Assembly: GCF_026745355.1 (NCBI RefSeq)
Contig: NC_079206.1
Coordinates: forward strand, 25,297,437-25,361,436
Direction: 5' to 3'
DNA length: 64,000 bases
Source: Beta vulgaris subsp. vulgaris
Taxonomy: Eukaryota; Streptophyta; Magnoliopsida; Caryophyllales; Amaranthaceae
Every line of letters starts with the position of its first letter. Position 1 is the stretch's first letter. Below, piece after piece: positions 35,418 to 46,282 of this stretch. The notes below the pieces were generated by a model. It saw nothing but the letters and a program-made list of their open reading frames with translations. It did no database searches and was not told the DNA's origin. The translations under genes were made by a program, and so were the position numbers.

Positions 35418-36053
35418 CTATCTCAAAATACATGGTTGATAGGCTAGCTCAATGTCCAGTCCATCCATTCCAGTGAAAACAAATGTCTTGATGTGTGTCT
35501 CAATTCTATCATTATTCAGATCATCATTTACATCATCAGTCACTTTCGTAGCACTGTTCTTTTCCTTAATGACTTCACTGACTTGATTTTCCACCACAAC
35601 AGAAGATTCAGTCACTTCCTTGAGTTGCTTCGTCCTGACATTCCTTCTCACAGGAAGTTTCTTAGGCTTTCCTACATGATCACTAACCTCAGTAGAACCA
35701 TTATAAATCACTTCAAGGGAACCATTTGCATTGTCCTGTATCTTCCTAAGATCCACAACCAATTTATTCAATGCACTAGGTTTAGATTGAGTCCCTACCC
35801 AAATGTATATCATCTGATGATTGGGAAGCCTTTCAAACATTACCATCAAGTCTTTGTCTTGTTTCAATGGCCAATGCTTCATTTGCCACACATAGTTGAA
35901 ATCGGGGTTCCTAGCAGTCTCATACCCAAGTTTCGTTGCTTCATCCTCGTAATCAATTATTACATCCAGCAAATTACTTCTATCCATATCAACAGCAACA
36001 TCAACATGGTTTCCATTATATTGAAACCTCAAAACCTTTTCATCAACCCCCAT
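35418..36053 (-). CDS. MULE-encoded protein with PB1-like N-terminal domain
   Basis: A 211-residue frame starting MGVDEKVLRFQYNGNHVDVA, then DYEDEATKLGYE, then PLKQDKDLMVMFERLPNHQM and IYIWVGTQSKPSALNKLVV. This resembles the PB1-like domain found at the N-terminus of many plant MuDR-type transposases and of related uncharacterised proteins. The second half is Lys/Glu/Asn-rich and shows no zinc finger or DDE core, so the protein is a transposase N-terminus left alone. The frame is intact and the ATG has a plausible leader region toward the right repeat (36060-36850), so expression is possible. Family placement comes from recognising the motif pattern. Confidence 0.65.
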   Translation of the reverse strand: MGVDEKVLRFQYNGNHVDVAVDMDRSNLLDVIIDYEDEATKLGYETARNPDFNYVWQMKHWPLKQDKDLMVMFERLPNHQMIYIWVGTQSKPSALNKLVVDLRKIQDNANGSLEVIYNGSTEVSDHVGKPKKLPVRRNVRTKQLKEVTESSVVVENQVSEVIKEKNSATKVTDDVNDDLNNDRIETHIKTFVFTGMDGLDIELAYQPCILR

Positions 36054-36989
36054 TCTGCCAGAAATTAAACTCTTTTAATCAACACCCAATTTTATTTGAA
36101 TTTCAGCAACAATTCAACAATAGTAACAACATTAACTCGGTACATTTAGAACTAAAAACAAGTATATCAATTTGTTAGTTTATATTAATCGATATATTTT
36201 TAGCTTCGGAGCTAACCATATCAATGTTGTAAAAGTTTCAAACTTTTGGAAACATCCTGTAAACGATAACTAAAAATAATTGCTAAACTAATGTAGTGCA
36301 TCACAAATCACAAAAGTAATTATACATCTCCAACATCATACTCTTCTATTTCTAAATATAAGAATGTAGTGCAGCACCATTATCCATGGTTACAGTACAT
36401 GACAAAATAGATTATAATGAAGATCAGATGCACTACCATCATTGCACCAAACAAAATATTTCATGATAGTCAAATTCAAAACAGAATTTTCAAACAATTC
36501 TAATCACAACAATTCTAATCACAACAATTCAAAGCCACGAAATTCAGTATCAAACAATTGAATAACCATAATTTCGTGATAAGCATTATTTAAGTTTTCA
36601 TGATTCAGTATCAAATAATTTCGTGATAAGCATTTAAAGCCACGAAATTCGGTATCAAATGAAATTCAGTATCAAAACAGAATTGAACAAAGCTTTTCGT
36701 GATTTCCTTCGTGAAATTGAACAAAGCATGCAAAAAATTTCTCAAATACAAGACTTACAGATGGTAGTGTAGAATTGTCCCAGAGCAAATCTCGATCAAC
36801 CTTCGGTGGTGGAGTAGAATTGTCGAAGACCAACCATGAAAGCAGAGCAACGAAGAATATAGGTTTTGGTTTTGTTTTGTTTTGCTTTGTATTTTGAGCA
36901 ATAGCAGTAGGGAGGAAATTGAATGGGTTTACATAGTTAGGTTAGTAATTAGCTTTTATTACTTTTTTATTTTAAGGGATCTAACTCAA

Positions 36990-37146
36990 CATAACCTAAC
37001 TAACATAATGTTTTCTAACTTTTTGTTAACAGTAGAGTCATGGTAGTAATTAAGGTGTAATTATAGTGGTATTAGTTGGACAATTCTTAAAATTTGGGTA
37101 TCAAATGGAATTTGCAAAAACTGAGTGGTACTAGATGGAATTTCCC
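36990..37146 (-). repeat. MULE right terminal inverted repeat
   Basis: Inverse of 34883-35040 and ending GGAATTTCCC before the 9-bp duplication. Confidence 0.9.
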
Positions 37147-37155
37147 TAAAACATA

Positions 37156-37850
37156 TTAATAATGAGACATCATATCTACTAGATCTCATTCTTCTTACCT
37201 ACTATACCAAAAATATTAAAGAGTTACCTGACACATAAACTACAACCTAATAAAGTTTCTAACACCTTCAGTTCATTCTACATAGTTTTCATATGTGCTA
37301 TTCTACATGATGAGCCTCCTATATTTAATTAAAAAACCCCATTCTCTCATAATCCCAAATTCTTATATGGACGTGATACAATCTAATACTCCATAACTTA
37401 AAATTGAATCATCTACATCAGTGTATTTATGACAATCTTTCCAACAATGAATGTTTTATTTGGGACTTGGCAAATCATAAAATCACAGGATATATATTCA
37501 TAAATATCTATGACATAAGATTCGATATAACATTTGCCGAGTAAAGCTCAAGCCAACAACTAGTTTTAAGGCTTTGCAGATAAACTATTGTTATACAAAT
37601 CACTTGCTATATTTAGCTACTTGTATAGATTTTGATTTAAAGACAACGTAGAGCTACTTATATTACTGCAACTAATCACAAACAAAATCTTGATCATATT
37701 GAACCACTAAATTATCACCTCTTGATTGTTGATGAAAGAAGCTAATTTTGACATCAACGCCTTACTTTCTCAGAGTGAGGATTAAAGATATGAAACACAT
37801 GATCTTCTCCATAACTTAACATTGCATCACGCTTCAACATTTTTACTTCA
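37156..37850. other. Unassigned interval
   Basis: AT-rich with no supported gene or repeat. Confidence 0.3.
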
Positions 37851-37937
37851 ATGGAGGTTTTTCGAGCCACTAATCCTTTCTCTTGGATTACTTCCATCTC
37901 TAAGCCCCATTCCTTTCAATTCTCCCCCAATTCCCAG
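37851..37937 (+). pseudogene. Possible first exon with transit-peptide character
   Basis: ATG at 37851 opens MEVFRATNPFSWITSISKPH then SFQFSPNSQ, Ser/Phe/Pro-rich and poor in acidic residues like a chloroplast transit peptide. It ends at CAG followed by a GTTTAATTTTTT donor-like intron start at 37938. A pyrimidine-rich leader (ACATTTTTACTTCA) precedes it. It may be a host-gene remnant or a carried exon; no downstream exon was recognised. Confidence 0.3.
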
Positions 37938-38189
37938 GTTTAATTTTTTATACTATCTCTGAAATTCACACAATTTCAAGCCTTTTCTCGTTTTAATTTT
38001 GTCAAATTTTTACATGGTTTTGAGGCCAAAAAGTTCAGTCTATTATGTCTCAGCAAAATGGGTCTAACCCGTCTTCTAAGGTGCAGCATAAACAAAATAG
38101 TAGGGCAACTTAAGCCAGAAAAAAAGATAACCAGAATTATATGTAATATGCAAATTTAAGAGAAAAATAAGGAATTAAAACCCATACCT

Positions 38190-38319
38190 TTAGTCAACCA
38201 GGATAGATGAGACTTCTAGTGTCGATAAATTATGTTGCACCATTTGTAGCAGTAGAAACAATTACTTTTTCAATGAGTTCTGGGGTTAAACTTGGGTTCT
38301 TTTGGCGAAGTTGGGATAA
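38190..38319 (-). pseudogene. Possible host exon fragment cut by a gypsy LTR
   Basis: On the minus strand, from the LTR boundary, the frame reads ALSQLRQKNPSLTPELIEKV then IVSTATNGAT and a stop, protein-like rather than repeat-like. A donor-like AAG|GTATGG lies at about 38190. I do not recognise the protein. The upstream part would have been beyond the retroelement block on the right. Confidence 0.3.
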
Positions 38320-39536
38320 TGCTGAAACAATCACTAGAGGTTAAAGTCATATCACCTAATCAAAAGTAATCCTAAAGTCCTCTAACAAATAGTAGTCAGG
38401 GCAGTAGGGTTGAATCTACAGAGTGTTCTTTTCCTAATTGTCAATCAAATCTAGATTATAGGGGACGAGTGTTGGTGGTTATTATGCTAAACTAGACAAT
38501 AACTTTATCAAGAATATCAATAATAAAGAGCCTATGGTATGGATTCATTAACGAACAATAATCCAGGATGAAACACAACAATCAATAATTAATAATGCAG
38601 CTAAACAAGTTGATTTGTTCTCTCGAATCGAAATCAACCATAGAATGATATTAACATGCTCTCACAATTTTGTAATACCAAATCTACCTATTGAAACTAG
38701 CCTTAATATCAAGTTTATACCTCTCGACGTATAAACCTAATATTGCAATACTAGAACAATCAAGTCTGGCCAATTTAGTTTGAATAGAGATAATACATTC
38801 AATATGAATCAACAAACATCATCAAGAATCAATACTTTATAAACATCCCTTCATAATTGATCATGGATCCCTTAAACCCTAGAAATAAACTATTCAATCA
38901 TATTTGAAGCAAACATATTCATGGTGAAATAAGTAAACATGATGAATAAATAATTAAGAACTAAAATCAACACTGCTATTGAAAATTCAATGTAAAAATG
39001 AGAAAAAGTAATACTAGGGTTCTTAGGTCATTCAAAAGTGCTTCGAAATTATAAGTCGAAACTATAGTAAAAAAAATTGTCTTTTAATTCTAAAAGGATA
39101 AGTATTTATATATCCATCAAAAACTGGCGCAACATGCGCTCAAAAATGCCTTAAAAGATCCCGCCCGACAAACTCGGGAGAATTTCGCTCGGTCGGGCCA
39201 TCGTCAGCTTTTGACGCCCAAAATCCGATCTTCAAAGTATCACAACTTCTGCGTTATTTGTCGGAATTAAGCAAATGAGCACTCGTTGGAAAGCTCTTGA
39301 ACCATTGAATCCAACTTATGCAAAGTGATCGTGCTCCCAAAAATAAATCATCTCTTGTAATGGTACAAAAGAATAGGAAATGCACCAAAACATGCTAATT
39401 CCTACAATAACCAATCTGAGACTACAAACACACTACAAGGAGCACATTAGTACTAAAAATGGCTTCGAAGAGCGCAATTAAGACCAATAATTCACGAGGA
39501 ACGGGGGTAAAAACTCTATATAAAATAGACATATCA
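38320..39536 (-). repeat. LTR of a fourth gypsy element (element D), minus orientation
   Basis: On the minus strand it begins TGATATGTCTATTTTATATAG at 39536, preceded by a polypurine-like TAGCTTGAGGGAGTT (39537-39551). It ends near 38320 at CAGCA. The interior contains the CCGAC/GAGTTTGTCGG and 'TTTTGACGCCCAAAATCCG'-type stretch commonly seen in gypsy LTRs. The second LTR was not found, and no target duplication can be checked because element C interrupts the internal region. Confidence 0.55.
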
Positions 39537-40416
39537 AACTCCCTCAAGCTAAACTTTTGCTTGTCTCTAAGCAAAACCTGTCTGAAAATCAAGAGTTCAA
39601 GGAAGTAATTGTAGTTTCTCCCCGTCATAGAATTGTTGCAAAAAGGAATACTTAGGTGACAATCAATCGAATTCAAGCACACCCCAAATCATAATCCGTA
39701 AAGCTCAACAAGAAGTACCAATCAGGGATAAGAATCAAAAGAAGCCACTAGATATGTACTACAAATCAATGAGCAGGATCTCACAAGGGGACCCTCCACT
39801 CGTTTGTAGAACACTCTCCAAGCAATTAAAATGACTGCTCCTTTTACCTTTCATATAATCCAAGTAAGGACTTCCAACTTGACGTTTTTCACAATGAATT
39901 TTTTTCTTTTTTTCTTTTTTGTTCTTTTCCTTGAAAGCCTTACTTGTCTCATTTTAAAAGTTTTATACTTTAGCTACTAGCTAATAAGGATAGAGGAGAG
40001 TCAACAATTGGGACTCGAAAATAATAATGCAGAGCCCTTTTCTTTTGTTCATGTACACAAATTTTTCTCACTTTTTCTTTTGTTTTTCATTCACAACAAC
40101 AACCAATTTCATCTATCAAGCGTTAACCAACATAGAATCCCTAAATACTTCACTACCAATAGTAACGGGATGTATTTTTGGAAAATGAGGAGCTCATAGC
40201 ATGGTTGTCAAAAGAAATAGGCACGGCTCAGAGTGGTTTACTAGGGGAAATGAATGCAGGGAAGACTATTCGGTCCTGTGATGCGATTTCCTACGAGAGT
40301 CATAATCATTTCTGTTTACACATTATACAGTTAATGCATCAATGGAGAAAAAGCACAAGTTCTAGCATCCATGAGGAAGTGGGCATACACACAAGAAAAC
40401 ACAATGTTAAGGCACA
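39537..40416 (-). other. 3' internal remnant of element D
   Basis: About 880 bp of non-coding sequence upstream (minus) of the element D polypurine tract. It is cut at 40416/40417 by the 3' LTR of element C. No protein signature was seen. Confidence 0.4.
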
Positions 40417-40706
40417 TGACACAGTCGTTGCACGTGCCAAATTAAATACCTAACTTAGCCTAATATAGGGTAAGAAAGGGCCGAATCCACGAGGAAGCAA
40501 GGATTAATCAAGGGTTGAATGCGATTTAGCGAGCTAAGCCTATTTTTGGGAGTTTTTGAGATTAGGGAACAACTAAATTAGGAACTAAGAAACTAACAAA
40601 TACACTAAATGATTCGAATTAAACTATATTAAGAGGACACTAGGGATAGGGGATTCACGAGCTAACAAATAATTAACCAAATTGTCAAGCCAAGGGGATT
40701 CATTAG

Positions 40707-41331
40707 TAGGGATGGCAGGTGGGTATAATTTGGCGGGTTTCGCACCGCATCCGCCCCAGTTGGGGCGGGTATGGATATGACTTTGGTGGGTAGTGGGTGG
40801 GTATGGATACGAAAAGTCAAATCCGCCATGGGTGGTGGGTAGGTGGTGGATATGAGGTCACATCCGCCCCAAATCCACCCGCCCCGCCCAATATCCGCCC
40901 GCCCCGCCCCATATCCATCCGCCCCGTATAATATTTACTAATTTACCCTTTATAAAATAAAGAATTATGTTCATAAATCTAAAAAATTGTAAAAAATAAT
41001 TAAGAAATATGAATACTAAGAATGTGTATTTTGTTTTCTTTGAAATGGATGTTTGTAATAACTAATTTATATAATAAATTATATATAGAAAATAAATCAG
41101 GTGGCGGGTGGAAAATCCACCTAGGTGATGGGCGGGTATAAGTGGGTAATGGATATCCACTTGGGTGGTGGAGCGGGTGTGGGTATAACCTTATACCCAC
41201 GTGGGCGGAGGTGGATATGGAAACTTGTACCCGTCATGGTTGGCGGGTAGGTGGTGGGTATGGAAAATTTAGGTGGAGGTGGGTGTGGATTTAGGGGTAT
41301 CCACATCCACCCCGCCCATTTGCCATCCCTA
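40707..41331. mobile_element. hAT-type MITE, 625 bp, GC-rich ends, inside the element C LTR
   Basis: Ends TAGGGATGGCAGGTGGG and CCCGCCCATTTGCCATCCCTA are inverted, with an exact 8-bp duplication TTCATTAG (40699-40706, 41332-41339). It shares the TAGGGATG terminus and GGCGGG-rich arms with the element at 31122, so the two are related families. The core (40930-41090) is AT-rich. Confidence 0.92.
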
Positions 41332-42238
41332 TTCATTAGGGTCGATTAGGGGACTAAGTCACTCAAATATTTCCTAATTACTCTCTCGAGCTAATTAGGA
41401 GGACTTAATCGACCAATTTTACCTATTCTCATGGTAAAATCAATTAATCAAGCATTTCCACAACTCGTAGTGATCCAAATAAGGTCTTAGGGAGTCAATC
41501 ACCTATTCTCATGGTGAAGTCAACCTAAAATCTAGCTAAAGGTCTATCTAAGGTTTCATTTCTCAATCCTTCACCTTAGATTTACACAACAAGCTCAAAT
41601 GGTGATCAATCAAATAAACAAGGCAATCAAAATAGCTAGACAACACAATCTCACCCAAATCACACCCCCAAGCTTGACTTTCAAGGTCAACACATGATTA
41701 GCAAGGTCATCCCCTTCCCCTAGCTACTAATCTACTCACTAGCCATGGAAAGGAATAAATAAAAAGCTTGAAGCAACATTGCTGAAAATCATATCTAATA
41801 AGCTAAACATCAACTAATTACTACTAATCAATACTAAACTAGCCATGGAAAGGAATAAATAAAAACCTTGAAGCAACAATGGTGAAAATCATATCTAATA
41901 AGCTAATCATCAACTAACTACTACTAATCAATACTAAAGCAAGGTAAAACAAGTATAAAAGTAAATAAAGAGAAGAGATAGAAGAAATACTCAAAGATGG
42001 ATGAAAATCAAATGCAAAACTCCATTGAAATAGCTTCAATAATCCACATTCAAAAGCTTAGGTCTAGTTTCTCTCTCTAAGTTCTACTTCTCTCTGTAAA
42101 AACTCTCTCTATTTAGAACTAATTAGTTCCGAAATTAAAAGCTTAGTATTAGGATTATTACAAAATTGGTTTTATACCCCGTAGAAATAAGGGCAAAATT
42201 GTAAAAGACGAAACAAAAATTAGGAAAACTGGACGACG

Positions 42239-42366
42239 GAGCGCCCGCTCCTTGCAACATGGAGCGCCCGCTCCAGGCTTGGAGCGCCCGCTCCTGGAAC
42301 GCTCTTGGGCCGCTCCAAGCTACTGCCATTTTTCGTTTGTTTCTTCACATATGGAGCGCCCGCTCC
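42239..42366. repeat. Cluster of GGAGCG-CC-CGCTCC dyads in the LTR
   Basis: Exact copies at 42239-42252, 42261-42274, 42281-42294 and 42353-42366. Each is a 6-bp inverted pair with a 2-bp centre. The same dyad recurs in the internal region of element C. Confidence 0.85.
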
Positions 42367-42619
42367 CCTGTTTGGAGCCTCTTCCTTGCTTATCTTAGCT
42401 TTAAAACACTCTAAGAAAATATTAGATGGTGGAGGGGAGATGCACATGCAAATGAAATGACCTATATGCAACCTAACAATATGCAAACGAACTAAAACTA
42501 AATGTTAAGTATGAGAATATGAGAAATGATGAAAAAGGGGAAGAAAAGGAAACTGGCCTAAAATGAATTTAAATGACCTAAACTAAATGCAAATAAGTGA
42601 ACCTAAAGTCCACTTATCA

Positions 42620-44071
42620 AATTCCCCCAAGCTAGCCAATTGTTTGTCCTCAAGCAATTAACAATCTCAAGGAAACCAATGCATGAATAAAAACTAGAAT
42701 GGGCATCACAAAATCAAGGTCCTTGCTTATAAGAGGTGTCAAGGCAAAGAGAAATCTCGACCAACTTTCGAAGCTTATAGCCGTCCTTCCTTATCCACAA
42801 GTTAGGGGTCAAAGGAGTGGTCGAAGCTAGTGTGCGAAAAAAAAATGATCGTCCTAGAGGTCCCTCAACTATCACACAAGCCCTCATTAATCCTAAGTGA
42901 AACATTTCCCTACCAAATGGAAAAACTCGCTCAACCTTGTACCAATCACGCCCCACAAGCTCACAAGATCCCCCAGGCTAGCCTATTTATTCACTAGTTA
43001 ACTTCTTTTTTGTTGCAAGGGCCCTAGACTACCTCCTCACGCTGTCTACCTCTTACTCGATAGTCATGTTTTTGAGGCACGGTACCGAGCACTCGGTATG
43101 AGACGCGATAAGAGGGTAAGGTAGCTCATACCCAAGGCATTGGAGCATCTCTAAAGGCCAAATCATGATTTTTTTTATAACTATAGGCTACTAGCCTTGT
43201 GGGCTCTTATGCACCACTTATTTGATCCAATTGGCCAAAGGGCTTTTTTTCTTTTCATTCATTTTTTTTCGTTTTTGTTTTTGTTTTGTTTCCTCTCCTT
43301 TTTTTTTAAAGGCTACTAGCCTTCCACTTAATTGAGCTAGAAGGGTTCTCAAGGTCGCTAAAGGGCTTATCCAAGGTCAAAGGAGAGAGTAAAGACTTTT
43401 TATAGGGAAATAGTGACACTAACTCACGCTAAAGGCGAGTCTCGGATAATTGAGGGGTCTATTCGTACCAAGATCTAGGCATCCAAGCTTAAAGCACCCC
43501 TAATACTCCTAATGAGCACAAAAGACACTCAAGCATTCACCCCTACTCAAAAGTCAAGTTCCCAACCTCTAACCTCTAAGTTCAAATCATAGAGTCATTC
43601 CTTAATTAGGTGATGCCAAAATCTTTTTGATGTTTTTGAAAAAAAAAATTAAAAAAATTTACATTCAAACTACCAAACACAAATCCTATATGCAATCCAT
43701 AAGCTACATGCAAAACTATCATGCTATACAATCATACTACATGCAAGTCTAAGACCAAAAGGAGAGAAGAAGAAAATAAAAAGTAAAGTAAAGCAAAAAG
43801 ATATATACAAGAAACAAAAAGGGTAGAAATAGGAGAAAGTCATATACATGTAATATACAAGAAAAACAGTTAACCATGGTCCTTATCATCAAATTCCTCA
43901 AGGCAATAAACAATGAAGCACACTAACCCGACCTAACAATGCATCCTCTCTAAGACGCGTACCCAAAAAGACATCCCAAACCCTCAAAAAGAAGCCACAT
44001 CCCGCGAGCATAATCAAATATAAACACCCCCCCCCCCCAAACAATCAAGGCACCGTCCTCGGTGCAATCAT
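42620..44071 (-). other. Element C 3' non-coding region and polypurine tract
   Basis: The polypurine tract lies at 42620-42635. The remaining 1.4 kb is non-coding, with poly-T and poly-C runs and words such as GGCTACTAGCC repeated (43183-43192, 43312-43321). No ORF with family similarity. Confidence 0.6.
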
Positions 44072-44359
44072 TCAAAACAAGTAAAGGGGGAGCGGGGCAA
44101 GAGGAACTAGTCCTCGTCCATGTGATATGGAACTTCTCCCGAAGGGGGAGGTGGTGGCATGTCTCCCGAAGGGGGAGGGCGCGACATCGAGCCGTAGAAA
44201 GCTAAAGGGCTGGGGCCATGAGGCTCCCAACCGCCCGTGTAGCCCCGGCGTCCAAGCGCCATAGGGGTGGGTATAAGCGGGATCACCCATGGGGTAGGAA
44301 CCCCCGGCTGCTCGCCAATCATAGGGTGGGTCGCGGTGGGGCCAATACGGTCGTTGCAT
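44072..44359 (-). pseudogene. Element C: Pro/Gly/Tyr-rich tail of the ATHILA-type ORF
   Basis: The minus-strand frame reads MQRPYWPHRDPPYDWRAAGG then SYPMGDPAYTHPYGAWTPGL and continues Pro-rich to a stop at 44072. It fits as the C-terminal continuation of the ORF whose body ends near 47552 (PNWPPQHGPVPGWNE). The two parts are separated by the inverted block 44344-47550. The first codons coincide with the end of an LTR fragment, so the apparent start codon is a junction artefact. Confidence 0.5.
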
Positions 44360-44436
44360 GTGCCAAATTAAATACCTAACTTAGCCTAATATAGGGTAAG
44401 AAAGGGTCGAATCCATGAGGAAACAAGGATTAATCA
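44344..44436 (-). repeat. Fragment of the U5 end of the element C LTR
   Basis: About 85 bp matching 40424-40512 at roughly 95%, in the same orientation (TGCATGTGCCAAATTAAATA, then TAGCCTAATATAGGG). It ends on the left in a TGCAACGAC-type short homology with the ORF tail, and on the right at CAAGGATTAATCA (44424-44436), which resembles CAAGGATTGGTCA in integrase. Confidence 0.85.
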
Positions 44437-44967
44437 TTAAAGCTCGATGATGCTTTATGGGCTTATAAAACAGCTTTTAAGACACCAATTGGCACAACCC
44501 CCTACGAGCTTGTGTATGGCAAATCATGCCACTTGCCAGTTGAGTTAGAGCACAAAGCATATTGGGCATCAAGCTTTTGAATTTTGATCTCAAGTCATCC
44601 GGGAAAAGAAGACTTTTGAATGTACATGAGCTCGAAGAGCTTAGGCGGGATGCCTATCAAAATGCTAGGATTTACAAGGAGATAACTAAGGCATGACATG
44701 ATCGAAGGATAATGAAAAGAGAGTTCAAGGTAGGAGACAAGGTTCTTCTCTTCAACTCTAGACTAAGACTCTTTCCGAAGAAACTTAAGTTTTGGTGGAG
44801 TGGACCGTTTGAGGTAAAAAACAGTGTTCCCGCATGGAGCGGTGAAAGTGTGGAGCGAAGAAAAAGGGACGTTCAAAGTAGGGCAAAGACTCAAGGTATA
44901 CCACGATGGAACCCAAATTGAGCACAATTGTCACATTGCTTTGGATGACTACCCCCTTCCCCTATGA
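44437..44967 (+). pseudogene. Integrase C-terminal part, left-arm copy
   Basis: Plus strand: [20 protein letters not shown] then [20 protein letters not shown], followed after frame breaks by MKREFKVGDKVLLFNSRLRL and FPKKLKFWWSGPFEVK. It starts abruptly at LDDALWAY because the sequence before it is LTR. It duplicates the minus-strand copy at 50075-50609 and has more damage than that copy (for example, an extra base in the AAAAAACAG run near 44820). Confidence 0.85.
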
Positions 44968-46282
44968 GAATTTTAATCGTAGGGAGGTCAAGATAATGAC
45001 TTTAAAGAAGCTCTTACGGGAGGCAACCCAGGTTCTTAGCTTTGAGAAAAAGAAAGAATGAAAAAAAAATAGAGAGAGGAGTGAATAAGAGGTTTGTCAT
45101 GAGAAAGATTGAAAGAGGAGTGAAAAAGATGAAAAAAAAAGGCTAAGTGTTGAAGAAGAGAGGGAGGAGCGAGCCAAAAGAGCCCAAAGGGGGGCGCTCC
45201 ACAAGAGGAGTGGGAGCTCCACAAGAGGAGCGGGAGCTCCACAAGAGGAGCGGGCGCTCCTCTAAAACTGGAGCGGGCGCTCCGTCCCCCGTAAAAGAAG
45301 GAAGGGAAACAGAATGTTGGAGCGTTTGGGGAGCGTTCAAGGAGCGCCCGCTCCAGGCTTGGAGCAGGCGCTCCCTTTTAGCTGGAGCGGGCGCTCCAGC
45401 TCGTTGACATGCCCCTTCCTTGTCTTTTGTGTTTGTCACGTTCTTTTTTTTTAATTAACCCCCTCTTCCCATCCGTCCACTCTCCCTTACATCTTCATTC
45501 ACCCCCCCTTCTCAGTCACTCACTTTCCCCAACCTTTCACTCATTCATTCACATTCAAACCCCCTTTTCTCTCTCTAAACTCCATTAAAACTCAACCTTC
45601 AAACCTCCATACCTTCTTCATTTCTCAACATTTTCACTCACTTCCTTCACAAAACTTTTATCTTTTCTCCTCCTATTCACAAAGAACCCACTTTCGTCCA
45701 AAAGCTCCAAATTCAAAAATTCGTCATCACTTAAAAGTTGAAGTTTGGGGGAGATTTCTTGAAGAAAAAGGTTAAGGAACACGGTTGAAGCTTGAAATAA
45801 CCTACATTGTTCACAATTGTGGAATTTCTTCACCCCTCTCAAAGAGGGAGGTAAAACCCTAACCCTAACTTTCATTTTTCTTCTAGATTTGGTTAGGAAA
45901 TTTGAATATATGATGATTGTGGTGCTTCTTGTGGACTTAGCTGGTAGATTTAGATAGATTTTGATTTTTATTTGATTTTTGGAATTTTTGTGTGATTTAT
46001 TTCATTCTTTTCTTTTTAGTTGCTTACTCCTTTTAGCTTACTTAGCTTAATTTTTTTCTAGTTTCTTTTGTTTTTAATTTTTTTCTAGTTTCTTTTCAGT
46101 TTTTTTTTAATTTTTACTTTGATTTTTTTTTTTTATGTGACTATTTTTTTTTACATTTTGTTTATTGAAATGTTTGTCTTAGTCGGTGCCCTCATTTTTG
46201 TACTTATTTGTCGGGTTGAGCTCGTGTCTTTTGATTTCTCAAAACCATCACTTGGTTGAGTTATTCTCTGTAAACTCCAAGC
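44968..46282 (+). other. Intergenic region of element C, left-arm copy
   Basis: Non-coding, between integrase and the ATHILA-type ORF. A tandem 20-bp repeat (ACAAGAGGAGCGGGAGCTCC, three copies, 45211-45260) and GGAGCG-type dyads (45247-45396) precede a CT-rich stretch (45470-45640) and an AT-rich stretch. It mirrors 48860-50074. Confidence 0.7.
45195..45400. repeat. GGAGCG dyad and 20-bp tandem repeat cluster
   Basis: Copies of GGAGCGGGCGCTCC or its inverse at 45247-45260, 45270-45283, 45341-45354 and 45383-45396, plus near copies (GGAGCAGGCGCTCC at 45361, GGAGCGGGAGCTCC at 45227). The same dyad is in the LTR of the element. Confidence 0.85.

Larger units (their letters stand above)
34883..37146. 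mobile_element. MULE (Mutator-like element), 2264 bp, complete ends
   Basis: Starts GGGAAATTCCATCTAGTACC and ends with its inverse. The exact 9-bp target duplication TAAAACATA (34874-34882, 37147-37155) is diagnostic for Mutator-like transposons. Terminal inverted repeats run about 158 bp with only a few mismatches. One minus-strand ORF of 211 residues (35418-36053) is inside. The catalytic transposase domain is absent, so the element is non-autonomous. Confidence 0.93.
40417..42619 (-). repeat. 3' LTR of Athila element C
   Basis: On the minus strand it begins TGATAAGTGGACTTTAGGTT at 42619, after a polypurine tract CTAGCTTGGGGGAATT, and ends ACGACTGTGTCA at 40417. Its end aligns loosely with the element B LTR end. 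An hAT MITE (40707-41331) sits inside; without it the LTR is about 1.57 kb. Four copies of GGAGCGCCCGCTCC lie in its U3-side third (42239-42366). Confidence 0.75.

Noticed and set aside
39430..39445. CACACTACAAGGAGCAC as a CACTA end
   Set aside because: Not followed by an A-rich stretch or repeats, and it lies inside the element D LTR.
44072..44322. Second Pro-rich minus frame overlapping the ORF tail
   Set aside because: Out of frame with the ORF body; the frame starting MQRPYWPH fits the element better, and even that start is a junction artefact.
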